Positions 16,160 to 16,594 of a stretch of DNA of 16,594 nucleotides are shown piece after piece. Both the position numbers and the translations under genes were made by a program. Below the pieces are notes generated by a model. That model saw only the letters and a list, made by a program, of their open reading frames with translations, was not told where the DNA came from and searched no databases. The stretch comes from Perkinsus olseni (Eukaryota > Perkinsozoa > Perkinsida > Perkinsidae), in assembly GCA_013115135.1 (NCBI GenBank), contig JABANP010000806.1, positions 1 through 16,594 on the forward strand, written 5' to 3'. Position 1 is the first letter of the stretch; every line of letters begins with the position of its first letter.

Positions 16160-16594
16160 ATGTCAGTCAAAAGTCGAATCTCAATTGTCGTAGCGGATAT
16201 AACCAAGCTGGAAGGCGTCCAGGCCATCGTCAACGCTGGTACTACAGAGGCGTCTGGCGACTCTAGGCCAGTTCCGATCGCATTCTCTTCAGCCAACTCG
16301 TCCCTTCTGGGAGGCGGTGGCGTTGATGGTGCTATCCATCGGGCCGCTGGCCCCGAGCTCAAGCGCTATTGTGAGCGTGAGTTCGAAGGCCCCAAGAGAT
16401 GCCCCCACAGGAGGAAGTAGAATCACTCCCGCCTTCAACCTGAAGCACTGCGAACAGTAGGAGATCTAGTGCCTGGTAGTAGTAGTAGCAGTCCGTCGAT
16501 TTCTCGCTCTGCTCAGTGTCATCCATACCGTTGGACCGGTGTGGCATGGCGGTAGCAGGAGGGAGCCGGAGTTGCTGAAAAGCTGCTATCAGAC
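16160..16594 (+). CDS. Macrodomain protein (5' part; continues past the window)
   Basis: Rebuilt exons: 16160-16238, 16293-16376, 16411-16456 and 16517 to the window end. Introns are 54, 34 and 60 nt, all GT-AG. The spliced frame restores the canonical macrodomain: [20 protein letters not shown], then [30 protein letters not shown], and [10 protein letters not shown]. The NAAN motif is created exactly at the first splice (GCT G / CC), and His-Val-Ile-His-Thr at the third. Macrodomains bind ADP-ribose or remove it from proteins and nucleic acids. The Asp of the VADI motif and the GGGGVDGAI loop are the ligand-binding elements of the MacroD-type fold. The start at 16160 gives the usual short N-terminus, but upstream exons are possible. 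The 34-nt intron is very small; the alternative is a frameshift there. The C-terminal third lies outside the window. Confidence 0.9.

Noticed and set aside
15931..16362. Minus-strand open frame of about 140 codons
   Set aside because: It is antisense to the macrodomain exons, whose motifs are unambiguous.

Overview
The window is nuclear DNA of a unicellular eukaryote. Its host genes are split by many very short GT-AG introns (about 34-132 nt), one tRNA has the hallmarks of a eukaryotic cytosolic initiator, and two genes encode secreted proteins. A p25-alpha (TPPP/apicortin-type) gene, compact genes and a tyrosine-recombinase retrotransposon suggest an alveolate, and Perkinsus is my best guess. 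That assignment is inference from gene content and style, not a database match.

Layout. 1-2096: a truncated Gag/aspartic-protease fragment of a Ty3/gypsy-like retroelement, with a frame switch near 428. 2117-2986 (minus): a secreted protein of unknown function. 2987-3926: no assignable gene, but several perfect dyads. 3927-5730 (plus): a 13-exon gene for a p25-alpha protein carrying three YTG-type repeats, rebuilt here exon by exon. 5899-6776 (plus): a 5-exon ankyrin-repeat gene whose last intron holds an initiator tRNA-Met on the opposite strand (6497-6569). 7281-13547: a complete 6,267-bp retrotransposon of the Ngaro/PAT (DIRS-like) type with split direct repeats A1 - ORFs - B1 A2 - B2. It encodes Gag, RT-RNase H and a tyrosine recombinase. 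It sits in a GATT-rich degenerate repeat tract visible on both sides (about 7196-7280 and 13548-14230). 14708-15481 (minus): a secreted mucin-like protein with a 12-copy 18-bp minisatellite. 16160 to the window end (plus): the 5' part of a macrodomain gene.

The retrotransposon is the most complete system here. Both repeat pairs look identical by eye, which implies a recent insertion. Gag and Pol share one reading frame and are separated by a single UGA, with no ATG for the next 193 codons, so stop-codon readthrough is the simplest way to make Pol. The recombinase ORF has all its catalytic residues but no obvious ATG at its N-terminus. The other notable items are the intron-nested antisense initiator tRNA and the exon-duplicated p25-alpha gene.
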